A DNA stretch of 64,000 nucleotides from Psychrosphaera aestuarii (GTDB taxonomy: Bacteria > Pseudomonadota > Gammaproteobacteria > Enterobacterales > Alteromonadaceae), in NCBI RefSeq assembly GCF_017948405.1, contig NZ_CP072844.1, positions 2,232,001 through 2,296,000 on the forward strand. The letters run 5' to 3'. The translations under genes were made by a program, and so were the position numbers. The notes under the pieces are model-generated. The model saw nothing but the letters and a program-made list of their open reading frames with translations, was not told the DNA's origin and searched no databases. Below are positions 47,802-55,401 of the stretch, one piece after another (the stretch's first letter is position 1; each line of letters begins with the position of its first letter).

Positions 47802-49277
47802 TTAACGAAGCTGCAGAATAGCCTGCGTAATCGTTGAGTTAACCTCAAGTGCTCTTGAGTTAGCCTGATAGTTTCTTTGAGCCGTAATCAAATCAACCAG
47901 CTCAGTAGTTAGGTTAGTATTTGACTGCTCTAACGTACCTGAACGAATTTGACCAAATGTACCTGAGTCAGCTTCACCCGCTAGTGGCGAGCCAGACTCT
48001 TGGCTTTCTGTCCAAGATGTATTGCCTATTTGGGTAAGGCCTTGATCATTGGCGAAACGTACAAGAGAAATTTTTGTTACTGGAACCGAATCACCGTTTG
48101 AGTACTTAGCTTCAATCAAGCCATCTGTACCAATCGTCACACCTGTTAATCGCCCTACCGTTTTACCATCTTGGCTCAATGCCGAAACTTCAAATGGCGC
48201 AGAGAACTGCTTTAGGTTGGTCATATTAATGTTAATACGCTGATCTGGATCGGCACCATTTGTAATTGCATTCGCACCGTCATATGGCGCTACAGGTGGC
48301 GGAGCAATAGTGGTTGCCGCTGTTGTTTCACCTAATCGCTCTGTTTGCGGGTAAGGGAAAGTAGAGTTGACTACCGCGCCTGCGCTATCAAATTGCAATA
48401 ACATGCCGCGTTGCCCTGAACGTGACTCAAACGTGACACCCGTCGCACCTAAAACGTTGTCGTTTTGTAAATCAACAGGAATCGTGTTGCCTTGTTCATC
48501 CGTAACCGTTGCGTACATAATCCAACTATTGGCATTATTTTGTTCAGCGGCTGGTACGGCACCAAGACCACCAACAAAACCATCGGTCGCAGAGGTTGCA
48601 TCAGCTGTTGCAGCTGCATCAACATTGGTTGGTGACGCGGCTTTAACATAATAAATTGACGCGATTCGACTATTACCTAACGAGTCATAAATGACCGTTG
48701 ATGTTGATGATGTAAATGTATTTGTATCATTTGGGTCAAATTGAGTTGGGTCAATTGGAAATTCGTTGCTGTCTAAGTTAAAAGACATATCAATTTGACT
48801 AGTTTGTTGAGGTGCACCAGCTGTATCAGGTACTTCAATTGGATTAGTTGTACTCAAACTAACCGACTTTACTGAGCCATCATCGTTTACCGGAAAGCCC
48901 TGCAAAAAACTGCCGTTTGAGTCAACAATGTAATTCTCAGCATTTAGCTTAAAAGCACCAGAGCGGGTGTAAGTAATGTCTCGGCTTAACAAGTCATTAG
49001 TCATGGCAAAAAAGCCACCACCTGAGATTGCCATATCAAGTGAGTTTGATGTAAACAACAAGCTACCTTGAGAAAATTGCTGAGCAACATCATTAACCAA
49101 AACACCTTCACCGTTCGCTGTTTTAGCGTTAGTAAAAATGGATGAAGAATATACATCGGCAAATTCTGCGCGAGACTCTTTAAACCCGTACGTATTTACG
49201 TTGGCTATGTTGTTCGCGGTAACATCTAAATCTTTTTGCGCTGCTTTTAAACCACTAAGGGCGATATTAAAAGACAT
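47802..49277 (-). CDS. flgE: Flagellar hook protein FlgE
   Basis: Structural subunit of the flagellar hook, 491 residues. The N-terminus carries the rod/hook signature NIALSGLKAAQKDLDVTANNIANVNTYGFKESR (about 4-36). The YTRSGAFKLNAENYIVDSNG stretch (about 102-121) is typical, and the C-terminal helix ends ELVDLITAQRNYQANSRALEVNSTITQAILQL. The middle domain is rich in Ala, Thr and Asp, as usual for variable FlgE D2 regions. It is the last gene before a terminator; flgF, which normally follows, is absent. Confidence 0.95.
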   Translation of the reverse strand: MSFNIALSGLKAAQKDLDVTANNIANVNTYGFKESRAEFADVYSSSIFTNAKTANGEGVLVNDVAQQFSQGSLLFTSNSLDMAISGGGFFAMTNDLLSRDITYTRSGAFKLNAENYIVDSNGSFLQGFPVNDDGSVKSVSLSTTNPIEVPDTAGAPQQTSQIDMSFNLDSNEFPIDPTQFDPNDTNTFTSSTSTVIYDSLGNSRIASIYYVKAASPTNVDAAATADATSATDGFVGGLGAVPAAEQNNANSWIMYATVTDEQGNTIPVDLQNDNVLGATGVTFESRSGQRGMLLQFDSAGAVVNSTFPYPQTERLGETTAATTIAPPPVAPYDGANAITNGADPDQRININMTNLKQFSAPFEVSALSQDGKTVGRLTGVTIGTDGLIEAKYSNGDSVPVTKISLVRFANDQGLTQIGNTSWTESQESGSPLAGEADSGTFGQIRSGTLEQSNTNLTTELVDLITAQRNYQANSRALEVNSTITQAILQLR

Positions 49278-49299
49278 AGGATTCTCCTATTTTACTAAT

Positions 49300-49983
49300 C
49301 TATTCACCAACTGCTAACACGTCAGCAAGTCGGATTGAGCCTAAACCTTGAATGTTTAATTCAAGACCTGTGCCATTCTGTCCTAAAGTTACAGAACTTA
49401 CGTTGCCATAGCTTAATACCGCCATGCGTTCTGCTTCTGTTGCACCAGCTGGTAAGCCGGTTACATTAATTTCATAACGCCCTGGAGGCCATGCTTGACC
49501 ATCAGGGCCTTTGCCGTCCCAGGCAAAATCCATCATGCCGGCATTTTGATTGCCGTATGGAATGACCATAGTTGCGCCATTCTCGTGTTTAACTTCTACC
49601 AAGACATTTTGTGTCGCGCTTTGCAGCGGAATCTGGCCGCTTACACCAGAGCCGTCAGAGTATGCGACAGGACTTGCCGTTAGGATATTTCGACCAACTA
49701 AAGATGACGCCTCTAATGCTTGGTTTGAAGTCATTGATGCGGTTAACTGATTCATCTTGTCGCCAAGATCTGAAATGCCTTCCGCCATAGTAAACTGCGT
49801 CATTTGCGCAATCATGTCTTCATTCGTTGTTGGATTCATTGGGTCTTGCATCGACAGCTGTGTCGTTAACAATTTAAAGAAATCTTCTTTACCTAACTCA
49901 CCGTTCACTTTATTCGTGGTTACGCCATCTTCCTTCCAACGGAGGTTGTCAACGGCAGGATTTGAAATTGTATTATCAATCAT
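49300..49983 (-). CDS. flgD: Flagellar hook assembly (capping) protein FlgD
   Basis: Scaffold that caps the growing hook and is later discarded. The 227-residue protein has the conserved N-terminal GKEDFFKLLTTQLSMQDPMNPTTNEDMIAQMTQF (about 31-64) and a C-terminal FLG/tudor-like part with FAWDGKGPDGQAWPPGRYEI (about 153-172). A gap of 22 bases separates it from flgE, and 11 bases from flgC, so it is in the same operon. Confidence 0.95.
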   Translation of the reverse strand: MIDNTISNPAVDNLRWKEDGVTTNKVNGELGKEDFFKLLTTQLSMQDPMNPTTNEDMIAQMTQFTMAEGISDLGDKMNQLTASMTSNQALEASSLVGRNILTASPVAYSDGSGVSGQIPLQSATQNVLVEVKHENGATMVIPYGNQNAGMMDFAWDGKGPDGQAWPPGRYEINVTGLPAGATEAERMAVLSYGNVSSVTLGQNGTGLELNIQGLGSIRLADVLAVGE

Positions 49984-49994
49984 TGGTTATTTTC

Positions 49995-50408
49995 CTATCG
50001 TTGACCCATTTGTAAGGTTTTGCTTAACATGGTTTTTGCAGCATCAGCGACTTGCACGTTAGTTTCGTACGAACGTGATGCAGAGATCATGTTGGCCATT
50101 TCTTCTACTACGTTTACATTTGGTTTATAAACGTAACCATCTTTATCTGCTAAAGGATGATTTGGGCTGTACTCAATCTTTAGCGGCGCATCACTTTCTA
50201 CGATACCTAATACATTTACCCCTGCCGACTGAGCATTAAGAGCTTTACTCATTTCTGCTTGAAATACTGGGTGGCGTGCACGATACGTTTCGTCAACGCT
50301 GCTCGATACACTATTTGCATTAGCTATGTTACTGGCAGTGGTATTCAAGCGAACAGACTGTGCGCTCATACCAGTGCCTGATACATTAAATACGTTATAT
50401 AAACTCAT
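49995..50408 (-). CDS. flgC: Flagellar basal-body rod protein FlgC
   Basis: Proximal rod subunit of 137 residues. The flagellar-rod signature SGTGMSAQSVRLNTTASNIANANS (about 10-33) and the internal YVYKPNVNVVEEMANMISASRSYETNVQV stretch (about 91-119) are typical of FlgC. The ATG follows the flgB stop by two bases. Confidence 0.95.
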   Translation of the reverse strand: MSLYNVFNVSGTGMSAQSVRLNTTASNIANANSVSSSVDETYRARHPVFQAEMSKALNAQSAGVNVLGIVESDAPLKIEYSPNHPLADKDGYVYKPNVNVVEEMANMISASRSYETNVQVADAAKTMLSKTLQMGQR

Positions 50409-50410
50409 AA

Positions 50411-50809
50411 TTACTGCCCTCCACTTAACGCTTTATTAAGTGATTTAATTTTTCCATTTAGGAACCGCAAGCTCGTCTGGTATTCCATGGAGTTCTGCAT
50501 AAATTGATTCCGTTCTACTTGCACATCAACGCTGTTACCGTCGCCAGTATCAGGTTGCATAGGATTACGAAACTTTGAACTGGAGTTAACATTTATTGAC
50601 AGGTCGTAGTGCTTCTCGTGAGTTTTACTCATTGAGTAGCCTGAACGTTTTTGGGCATTAGCCAACGCATCGGCAAAGTCGATATCTTTTGCTTTATAAC
50701 CCGGAGTGTCAGCATTGGCGATATTACTCGCGAGCACTTCAGCTCGTTCTGAACGAACTAATAGCGCGTGTTGATGTATACCAAATGCTTTATCTAGACT
50801 GATTGCCAT
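50411..50809 (-). CDS. flgB: Flagellar basal-body rod protein FlgB
   Basis: Proximal rod subunit of 132 residues. The signature [27 protein letters not shown] (about 19-45) is intact, as is the C-terminal helix [24 protein letters not shown] choose the ATG at 50809, which has GGAG five bases upstream; a TTG 11 codons earlier is unlikely. It is the first gene of the flgBCDE operon and lies downstream of a sigma-54 promoter. Confidence 0.94.
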   Translation of the reverse strand: MAISLDKAFGIHQHALLVRSERAEVLASNIANADTPGYKAKDIDFADALANAQKRSGYSMSKTHEKHYDLSINVNSSSKFRNPMQPDTGDGNSVDVQVERNQFMQNSMEYQTSLRFLNGKIKSLNKALSGGQ

Positions 50810-50847
50810 AAGTGCTCCACCAGTGGAATTTCTATATGACAAAAGAA

Positions 50848-50866
50848 ATGCAAAAAAAAGGCCAAA
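50848..50866 (-). promoter_or_regulatory. Sigma-54 promoter of flgBCDE
   Basis: On the minus strand TTGGCC and TTGCAT place the -24 GG (50862-50863) and the -12 GC (50850-50851) exactly 10 bases apart, the required sigma-54 spacing. Transcription would start near 50838, giving a leader of about 29 bases before the flgB ATG. Early flagellar operons in related bacteria are commonly FlrC/sigma-54 dependent. Confidence 0.75.
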
Positions 50867-50876
50867 AATTTTTGGC
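50852..50876 (-). terminator. Terminator of cheR, overlapping the flgB promoter
   Basis: A perfect palindrome GCCAAAAATTTTTGGC (50861-50876) lies two bases after the cheR stop and is followed by CTTTTTTTT on the minus strand. Its 3' arm and U-tract are also the -24 and spacer of the sigma-54 promoter. Confidence 0.7.
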
Positions 50877-50878
50877 GC

Positions 50879-51700
50879 TTATTTTTTCTTGTAAATGATA
50901 CCTGGATTGCATCGAATCATTTCAAACTTATCACTCAAGCCTGACATTGATTCTGAGGCTCCTAAAATTAAAAAACCGTTAGGGTTTAATTGTGCTGCAA
51001 ACTTATTAATAATCTGCGATTTAATTTCTGGAGAAAAATAGATAAGTACGTTTCGACAAAAAATGATGTCAAATTTGCCCATTAAACTGTAGTTATCCAA
51101 TAAATTTAGATGTCTAAAATTAACTAACCGGCGAATATCTGCCTTCACTTTCATCATGCCGTTACCGCTGTCTTCAAAAAAAGCTTTACGACGTTGGTCC
51201 GACAATCCTCTCGATAAAGCAAGATTGTCATACTCGGCATTTTTACATAGGTCTAGCATAGTGTTACTGATATCAGTCCCTACTACGGAAAAATTAGACC
51301 GACTTTTTGATTTTGCCTTATATTCGGTAATGGTCATGGCAATTGAATATGGCTCCTGCCCCGACGAACTCGCAGCGGACCAGATTTTAATGCCTTTACC
51401 TTGATCTATTTCCGGAAATACTTTGTTTTGTAAAAGGTCAAATGGATAGGTGTCTCTAAACCATAAGGTTTCATTGGTGGTCATTGCATCTACGACCGCT
51501 GAGCGCAGTTGCCTTTCCGTTGGTTTCAGCGTGCGGTTGACCAATTCCGTTAGTGACTCTATGTCAAATCGAGCCATTAGAGGCGACAAGCGACTTTTAA
51601 CCAAGTACATCTTACTGTCGCCTAATACGATTCCGCACTGTTGCTCAAGAAAATTGCAAAAAGTGCGATACTCGTTATCAGCTAAGTTATTATTTCCCAC
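50879..51700 (-). CDS. cheR: Chemotaxis protein methyltransferase CheR
   Basis: Methylates glutamates on chemoreceptors using S-adenosylmethionine. The 273-residue protein has the N-terminal helical CheR_N domain (about 1-70), then TTNETLWFRDTYPFDLL (about 94-110). The SAM-binding KIWSAASSSGQEPYSIAMTI (about 124-143) and DIIFCRNVLIYFSPE (about 211-225) are also intact. The start is a GTG at 51700 with weak ribosome-site support. It lies directly downstream of cheV, 31 bases apart, the common flagellar-linked cheV-cheR pair of marine gammaproteobacteria. Confidence 0.95.
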   Translation of the reverse strand: MGNNNLADNEYRTFCNFLEQQCGIVLGDSKMYLVKSRLSPLMARFDIESLTELVNRTLKPTERQLRSAVVDAMTTNETLWFRDTYPFDLLQNKVFPEIDQGKGIKIWSAASSSGQEPYSIAMTITEYKAKSKSRSNFSVVGTDISNTMLDLCKNAEYDNLALSRGLSDQRRKAFFEDSGNGMMKVKADIRRLVNFRHLNLLDNYSLMGKFDIIFCRNVLIYFSPEIKSQIINKFAAQLNPNGFLILGASESMSGLSDKFEMIRCNPGIIYKKK

Positions 51701-51731
51701 TATTAAACACTCTACTTAATTTTATCAATGT

Positions 51732-52664
51732 TTAATCCGCATGCAGCCATTTTTGAACGGCACCGGCAAGCTCATCTGGGTTGAATTTCGCAATAAAATC
51801 ATCAGCGCCCACTTTTTCAACCATAGCATGGTTAAATACTCCACTTAATGACGTATGCAAAATAACATGTAAGTCGGTTAGTTTCGGTCTAGATTTAACT
51901 TCAGCTGTTAGGGTATAACCATCCATTTCTGGCATTTCAACGTCTGATATAAGTAAACCAATTTTCTCGGTTACTGAGTTTTTGCATTCCGCACCAACTT
52001 CAACTAAATAATCTAATGCTTCTTTGCCATTTTTCTTAGCAACGATTGGCAACCCAACAGCTTCAAGCGCACGTTTTACCTGATTACGAGCAACTGATGA
52101 ATCGTCCACGATAAGAATCGTTCTATCACCGAGCTCATCTTGCATTTCTTGTGAATCAGAAATAAGGCCATCGCTGACTTTTGTACTCGAAGGCGCTATT
52201 TCTTCAAGTATTTTTTCAACATCCAGTATTTCAATGAGCTCTTTATCGATTTCAGTTACTGCTGTTAGATAGTTTGTTCTGCCAGATCCTTGCGGTGGTG
52301 GCATTACCGACTCCCAGTTAAGGTTAACAATTCGCTCAACAGAGTCCACGAGAAAGCCTTGGATTGTTCGGTTATACTCGGTGATGATAATAAAGCTATT
52401 TTTAACATCAACAATCGGACGACCGCCAGTCGCTAAACCCATATCAATAACAGATATTGTTTGGCCACGAATATGTGCAATACCTTTAACGAACGAGTTA
52501 AGTCTTGGCATAGAAGTCAAAGGTGGGCACTGCAGTACCTCTCGGACTTTAAATACATTGATGCCATAGCGTTGACGTCCTTTCAACTTAAATAATAGTA
52601 ATTCCAGTCTATTCTGACCGACTAACTGGGTTCTTTGATTGACTGAGTCAAGAATACCCGCCAT
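51732..52664 (-). CDS. cheV: Chemotaxis coupling protein CheV (CheW-REC)
   Basis: Hybrid coupling protein that links receptors to CheA and can be phosphorylated for adaptation. Residues about 15-160 form a CheW domain (LELLLFKLKGRQRYGINVFKVREVL, then IAHIRGQTISVIDMGLATGG). Residues about 180-308 form a receiver with ILIVDDSSVARNQVKRAL (acidic pair) and LLISDVEMPEMDGYTL (phospho-acceptor Asp). The 310-residue length is typical. It is divergent from flgA across 149 bases. Confidence 0.96.
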   Translation of the reverse strand: MAGILDSVNQRTQLVGQNRLELLLFKLKGRQRYGINVFKVREVLQCPPLTSMPRLNSFVKGIAHIRGQTISVIDMGLATGGRPIVDVKNSFIIITEYNRTIQGFLVDSVERIVNLNWESVMPPPQGSGRTNYLTAVTEIDKELIEILDVEKILEEIAPSSTKVSDGLISDSQEMQDELGDRTILIVDDSSVARNQVKRALEAVGLPIVAKKNGKEALDYLVEVGAECKNSVTEKIGLLISDVEMPEMDGYTLTAEVKSRPKLTDLHVILHTSLSGVFNHAMVEKVGADDFIAKFNPDELAGAVQKWLHAD

Positions 52665-52717
52665 AAATTTTTCTCCAAAACTAGGAACGATACTTGCTAA
52701 CTATAACTAATACTGTG

Positions 52718-52744
52718 TTATCGATATTTTCGCGTCAATATTTC
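52718..52744 (-). promoter_or_regulatory. Possible sigma-28 promoter of cheV
   Basis: On the minus strand GAAA (52741-52744), 15 bases, then ATCGATAA (52718-52725) approximates the sigma-28 pattern TAAA-N15-GCCGATAA, about 50 bases upstream of the cheV ATG. Two -10 positions and one -35 position differ from consensus. Confidence 0.4.
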
Positions 52745-52813
52745 GACGAATTTGAAACTCAATAATTTCATATCTTTAACTATAAGATACAGCATAGTAA
52801 AAAGGCGATTAAT

Positions 52814-53524
52814 ATGTTGAAAAATTTGTTAATAATTCTTCTTTTAAGCATAAATTTTATTTTTGTGGCTTTTCCCCTATCGGCAAAAACCGCAAATTCT
52901 TTAGCGCATGATGCTCTTTTACAACAAGTTTCTGATTTTGTTCAGGAACAAGTGAATCCGCACAATACGCCAAACATAACGGTAAAAGCAATGCCGCTCG
53001 ATAGCCGAATCCGTATTACTCAGTGTCAATCTGATCTTGAATTCGAAATGCCATCAAGACAACGCTTTACTCGACACTTCCCAATAAAAGCAACTTGTTA
53101 CGACAATGGCGCTAATTGGAAAGCCTATGTTCAAGTGCGAGTGTACGAATATATAGAAACTATAGTCACCACTACACATATTGCAAAAGGAGAAGTGGTT
53201 TCTAAGGATATGATTAAAACTGCTCTAGTCGATAAGTCAAAGGTTAGAGCAAAGTCTACCGATGCAATGGAAAATATAATTGGCGGACGTGCTATGCGAA
53301 ATATTTCAAGGGGTTTTCAAGTTTCTGGAAGTGATGTTTGTTTGGTTTGTAAAGGTGATAGTGTTTCAATAATTGCAGACTATAATAACTTGAGTATTAA
53401 AACTTCAGGAACAGCATTGGAAAACGGTTCATTTGGAGAGTCGATTCAAGTTAAAAACAACTCTTCGGAGCGTATTGTGAAAGGTGTTATTGGCGATTTG
53501 AGACAAATATTCATTAAACTATAA
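52814..53524 (+). CDS. flgA: Flagellar P-ring assembly chaperone FlgA
   Basis: Periplasmic chaperone needed for P-ring formation by FlgI, 236 residues. A hydrophobic signal peptide (LLIILLLSINFIFVAFPLSA, about 5-24) is followed by the N-terminal domain and the SAF-like C-terminal domain, with THIAKGEVVSKDMIKTALVDKSK (about 117-139) and GGRAMRNISRGFQV. The last segment (NNSSERIVKGVIGDLRQIFIKL) is the family's closing strand. It diverges from cheV; no clear promoter class could be assigned upstream. Confidence 0.92.
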   Translation: MLKNLLIILLLSINFIFVAFPLSAKTANSLAHDALLQQVSDFVQEQVNPHNTPNITVKAMPLDSRIRITQCQSDLEFEMPSRQRFTRHFPIKATCYDNGANWKAYVQVRVYEYIETIVTTTHIAKGEVVSKDMIKTALVDKSKVRAKSTDAMENIIGGRAMRNISRGFQVSGSDVCLVCKGDSVSIIADYNNLSIKTSGTALENGSFGESIQVKNNSSERIVKGVIGDLRQIFIKL

Positions 53525-53531
53525 AATATGT

Positions 53532-53558
53532 TAAAGTTTACGGTAATAAAGCCGATAA
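53532..53558 (+). promoter_or_regulatory. Consensus sigma-28 promoter of flgM
   Basis: TAAAGTTT (53532-53539), an 11-base spacer and GCCGATAA (53551-53558) match the FliA consensus without mismatch. It lies 34 bases before the flgM ATG and would drive flgM and flgN as late-class genes. Confidence 0.9.
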
Positions 53559-53592
53559 CGATGACAGAGAAATTTTATAAATCGGGTGATGT

Positions 53593-53919
53593 ATGGTTAA
53601 TAATGTAAATAACAATTCGGTAAATGGAGCTAAACCTTCAGCTTATCAATCGCAAAATCAAAAGCTTGAACAAGCTAAACAAGACTCTGTGTCAAACACA
53701 ACACAGCAAGCGAGTAGTGCTAAATCAGCGGAAAAAGATTCCGTTGCATTAACACCACAAGCGAAACAATTAAAAGATTTACAAAAGAAGATCACCGAAT
53801 CTGAAAGCTTTGATCGTAAGAAAATTGACGATATTAAAAAAGCGATCGCGAGTGGTGATTACAAAATTAACTATGACAAGCTAGCTGAAAAGCTGTCTGC
53901 ATTTGAGTTTGATTTATAA
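53593..53919 (+). CDS. flgM: Anti-sigma-28 factor FlgM
   Basis: Binds and inhibits sigma-28 until the hook is complete, then is exported. The 108-residue protein has a polar, Gln/Ser-rich disordered N-half and a C-half with KDSVALTPQAKQLKDLQKKI (about 48-67) and DRKKIDDIKKAIASGDYKINYDKLAEKL (about 75-102), the conserved sigma-binding helices. It is directly behind a consensus sigma-28 promoter, which gives feedback control. The stop is one base before the flgN ATG. Confidence 0.93.
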   Translation: MVNNVNNNSVNGAKPSAYQSQNQKLEQAKQDSVSNTTQQASSAKSAEKDSVALTPQAKQLKDLQKKITESESFDRKKIDDIKKAIASGDYKINYDKLAEKLSAFEFDL

Positions 53920-53920
53920 T

Positions 53921-54358
53921 ATGACTACTGAGCAACCTACTACTTCTGTCGACGTGTTATTACGTCAACAACGGGAGTCTTTAACTAATCTAAAAGCGCT
54001 GTTAGACAACGAGCTAGATGCTGTGAAGCGACGTGATGGTAACGATTTAGTTGAGGTTGCAAAACAAAAAGAGCTTATGCTGATAACAATTCAGCAGACT
54101 GATCATCAGTTAAGCCAACACCCGGCTGCCGATACTATTAATAATGATGAGGCACACGCATCTTTGAAAAAAGACATCACCCGTCTATTAGAAGAGTGCC
54201 AAACACAAAATGAAGTAATTTATTTAACCGCAAAACAAAATGAAGTGGTTATCGAGCAAGTCAAACATATGCTCATAGGCGGCAGTAAAAATACCACCTA
54301 TGACGCGTATGGACAGAAAAAGTCAGGTCCAAGCCTTACAAAAGGTATTAAAGCTTAA
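53921..54358 (+). CDS. flgN: Flagellar export chaperone FlgN
   Basis: Chaperone for the hook-associated proteins FlgK and FlgL. The 145-residue, all-helical, charged protein has the family pattern VLLRQQRESLTNLKALLDNELDAVKRRDGNDLVEVAKQKE near residues 12-51. Position next to flgM is the usual one. I start at the ATG at 53921, one base after the flgM stop, rather than at the upstream TTG inside flgM. Its stop overlaps the zipA stop by four bases, tail to tail. Confidence 0.85.
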   Translation: MTTEQPTTSVDVLLRQQRESLTNLKALLDNELDAVKRRDGNDLVEVAKQKELMLITIQQTDHQLSQHPAADTINNDEAHASLKKDITRLLEECQTQNEVIYLTAKQNEVVIEQVKHMLIGGSKNTTYDAYGQKKSGPSLTKGIKA

Positions 54359-55368
54359 AACTTTCTAATCTTCTCAATGTAATGACGTACTCTAAGTACA
54401 TCAAGTCGTTGACGGTTGGCATCTAATACATAAGCATCAAATTCATCCGCTATTTTTTTTGCTGCGTTGTGCATCATATTAAACGTTTGCAACGCCTCTC
54501 CAGCATTTGGCAATGTCATAAATATACTTAAACCGCGCGTACTAACCTGCTCCATGTTATCAATATCAAACGTGCCTGGGTTATACATATTCGCTAAGCT
54601 AAACAATATTTCACCATGACCTGAGCTCTGTTCGTGACGATGAAAGAAGTCCATCTCACCGAACTTAAAACCTAAGGTTAATAACAGTGGCAATAATTTG
54701 GCACCATCGATCATGTCACCTTCTGGCTTATCGATGTATAAAATCAACACTTCATTTTTCTTAGCTGGTTCTGCTGTTGTTTCTTTTGATACTTCTGATC
54801 CTGAATCAACATAATGGTCTTGAATAGGCGGTTTTTCTTGCGCCGCCGTTGTTTCGTCAAATCCTGACGTGTCGCGTTGGTCAAACTGAAGAGTGATATC
54901 ATTTTGTTTTGTTGACGCTTCATCATCTAAGGCCGAGAAGCTTGGCATCTCATCATCGTCTAACAACGAGCCTTGATTAGCATCTTTAGTCAATTGCGGT
55001 GCTACTTCATGTTCTATTTCAGATTCAATAGAAATTTCACTAACTTGACCTTGTACCTTAACCCCACTTTCGTCCTTAGCGGCTTTATCATGATGGTAAA
55101 TTGAGTCCACATCGACGTCTACAACTGGAAGGCCGTGCTGACTATCGGCGCCCAAGGTACTAAAGTCCATTTCCATCTGCTTTATTTTTAACGACTGGAT
55201 TTCAAGTTCTTCTTCGTTTAAGTCAACCTCTTCTGGCTCTGAATCTTTCGCGTGTAATTTACGCTCCTCGTTGACATTTTTTCGCACTGTCCAAATACCA
55301 TGTAAAACCACTGCACCAATTGCCAGTGAGCCTAATAAAATAAGTGCTAATCTAAGTTCTTCAGCCAT
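54355..55368 (-). CDS. zipA: Cell division protein ZipA
   Basis: Inner-membrane anchor that tethers FtsZ at the division site. The N-terminal helix LRLALILLGSLAIGAVVLHGIW (about residues 5-26) is followed by a basic patch. A long acidic, low-complexity linker (about 40-200) leads to the globular C-terminal FtsZ-binding domain: VLILYIDKPEGDMIDGAKLLPLLLTLGFKFGEMDFFHRHE (about 205-244), then GLSIFMTLPNAGEALQTFNMM. The 337-residue length is typical. It lies 33 bases downstream of smc; ligA, the usual next gene, is missing. Confidence 0.93.
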   Translation of the reverse strand: MAEELRLALILLGSLAIGAVVLHGIWTVRKNVNEERKLHAKDSEPEEVDLNEEELEIQSLKIKQMEMDFSTLGADSQHGLPVVDVDVDSIYHHDKAAKDESGVKVQGQVSEISIESEIEHEVAPQLTKDANQGSLLDDDEMPSFSALDDEASTKQNDITLQFDQRDTSGFDETTAAQEKPPIQDHYVDSGSEVSKETTAEPAKKNEVLILYIDKPEGDMIDGAKLLPLLLTLGFKFGEMDFFHRHEQSSGHGEILFSLANMYNPGTFDIDNMEQVSTRGLSIFMTLPNAGEALQTFNMMHNAAKKIADEFDAYVLDANRQRLDVLRVRHYIEKIRKF

Positions 55369-55401
55369 GTTAATTAAAAACCCTATTTACGTTCCATTGC
55401 A

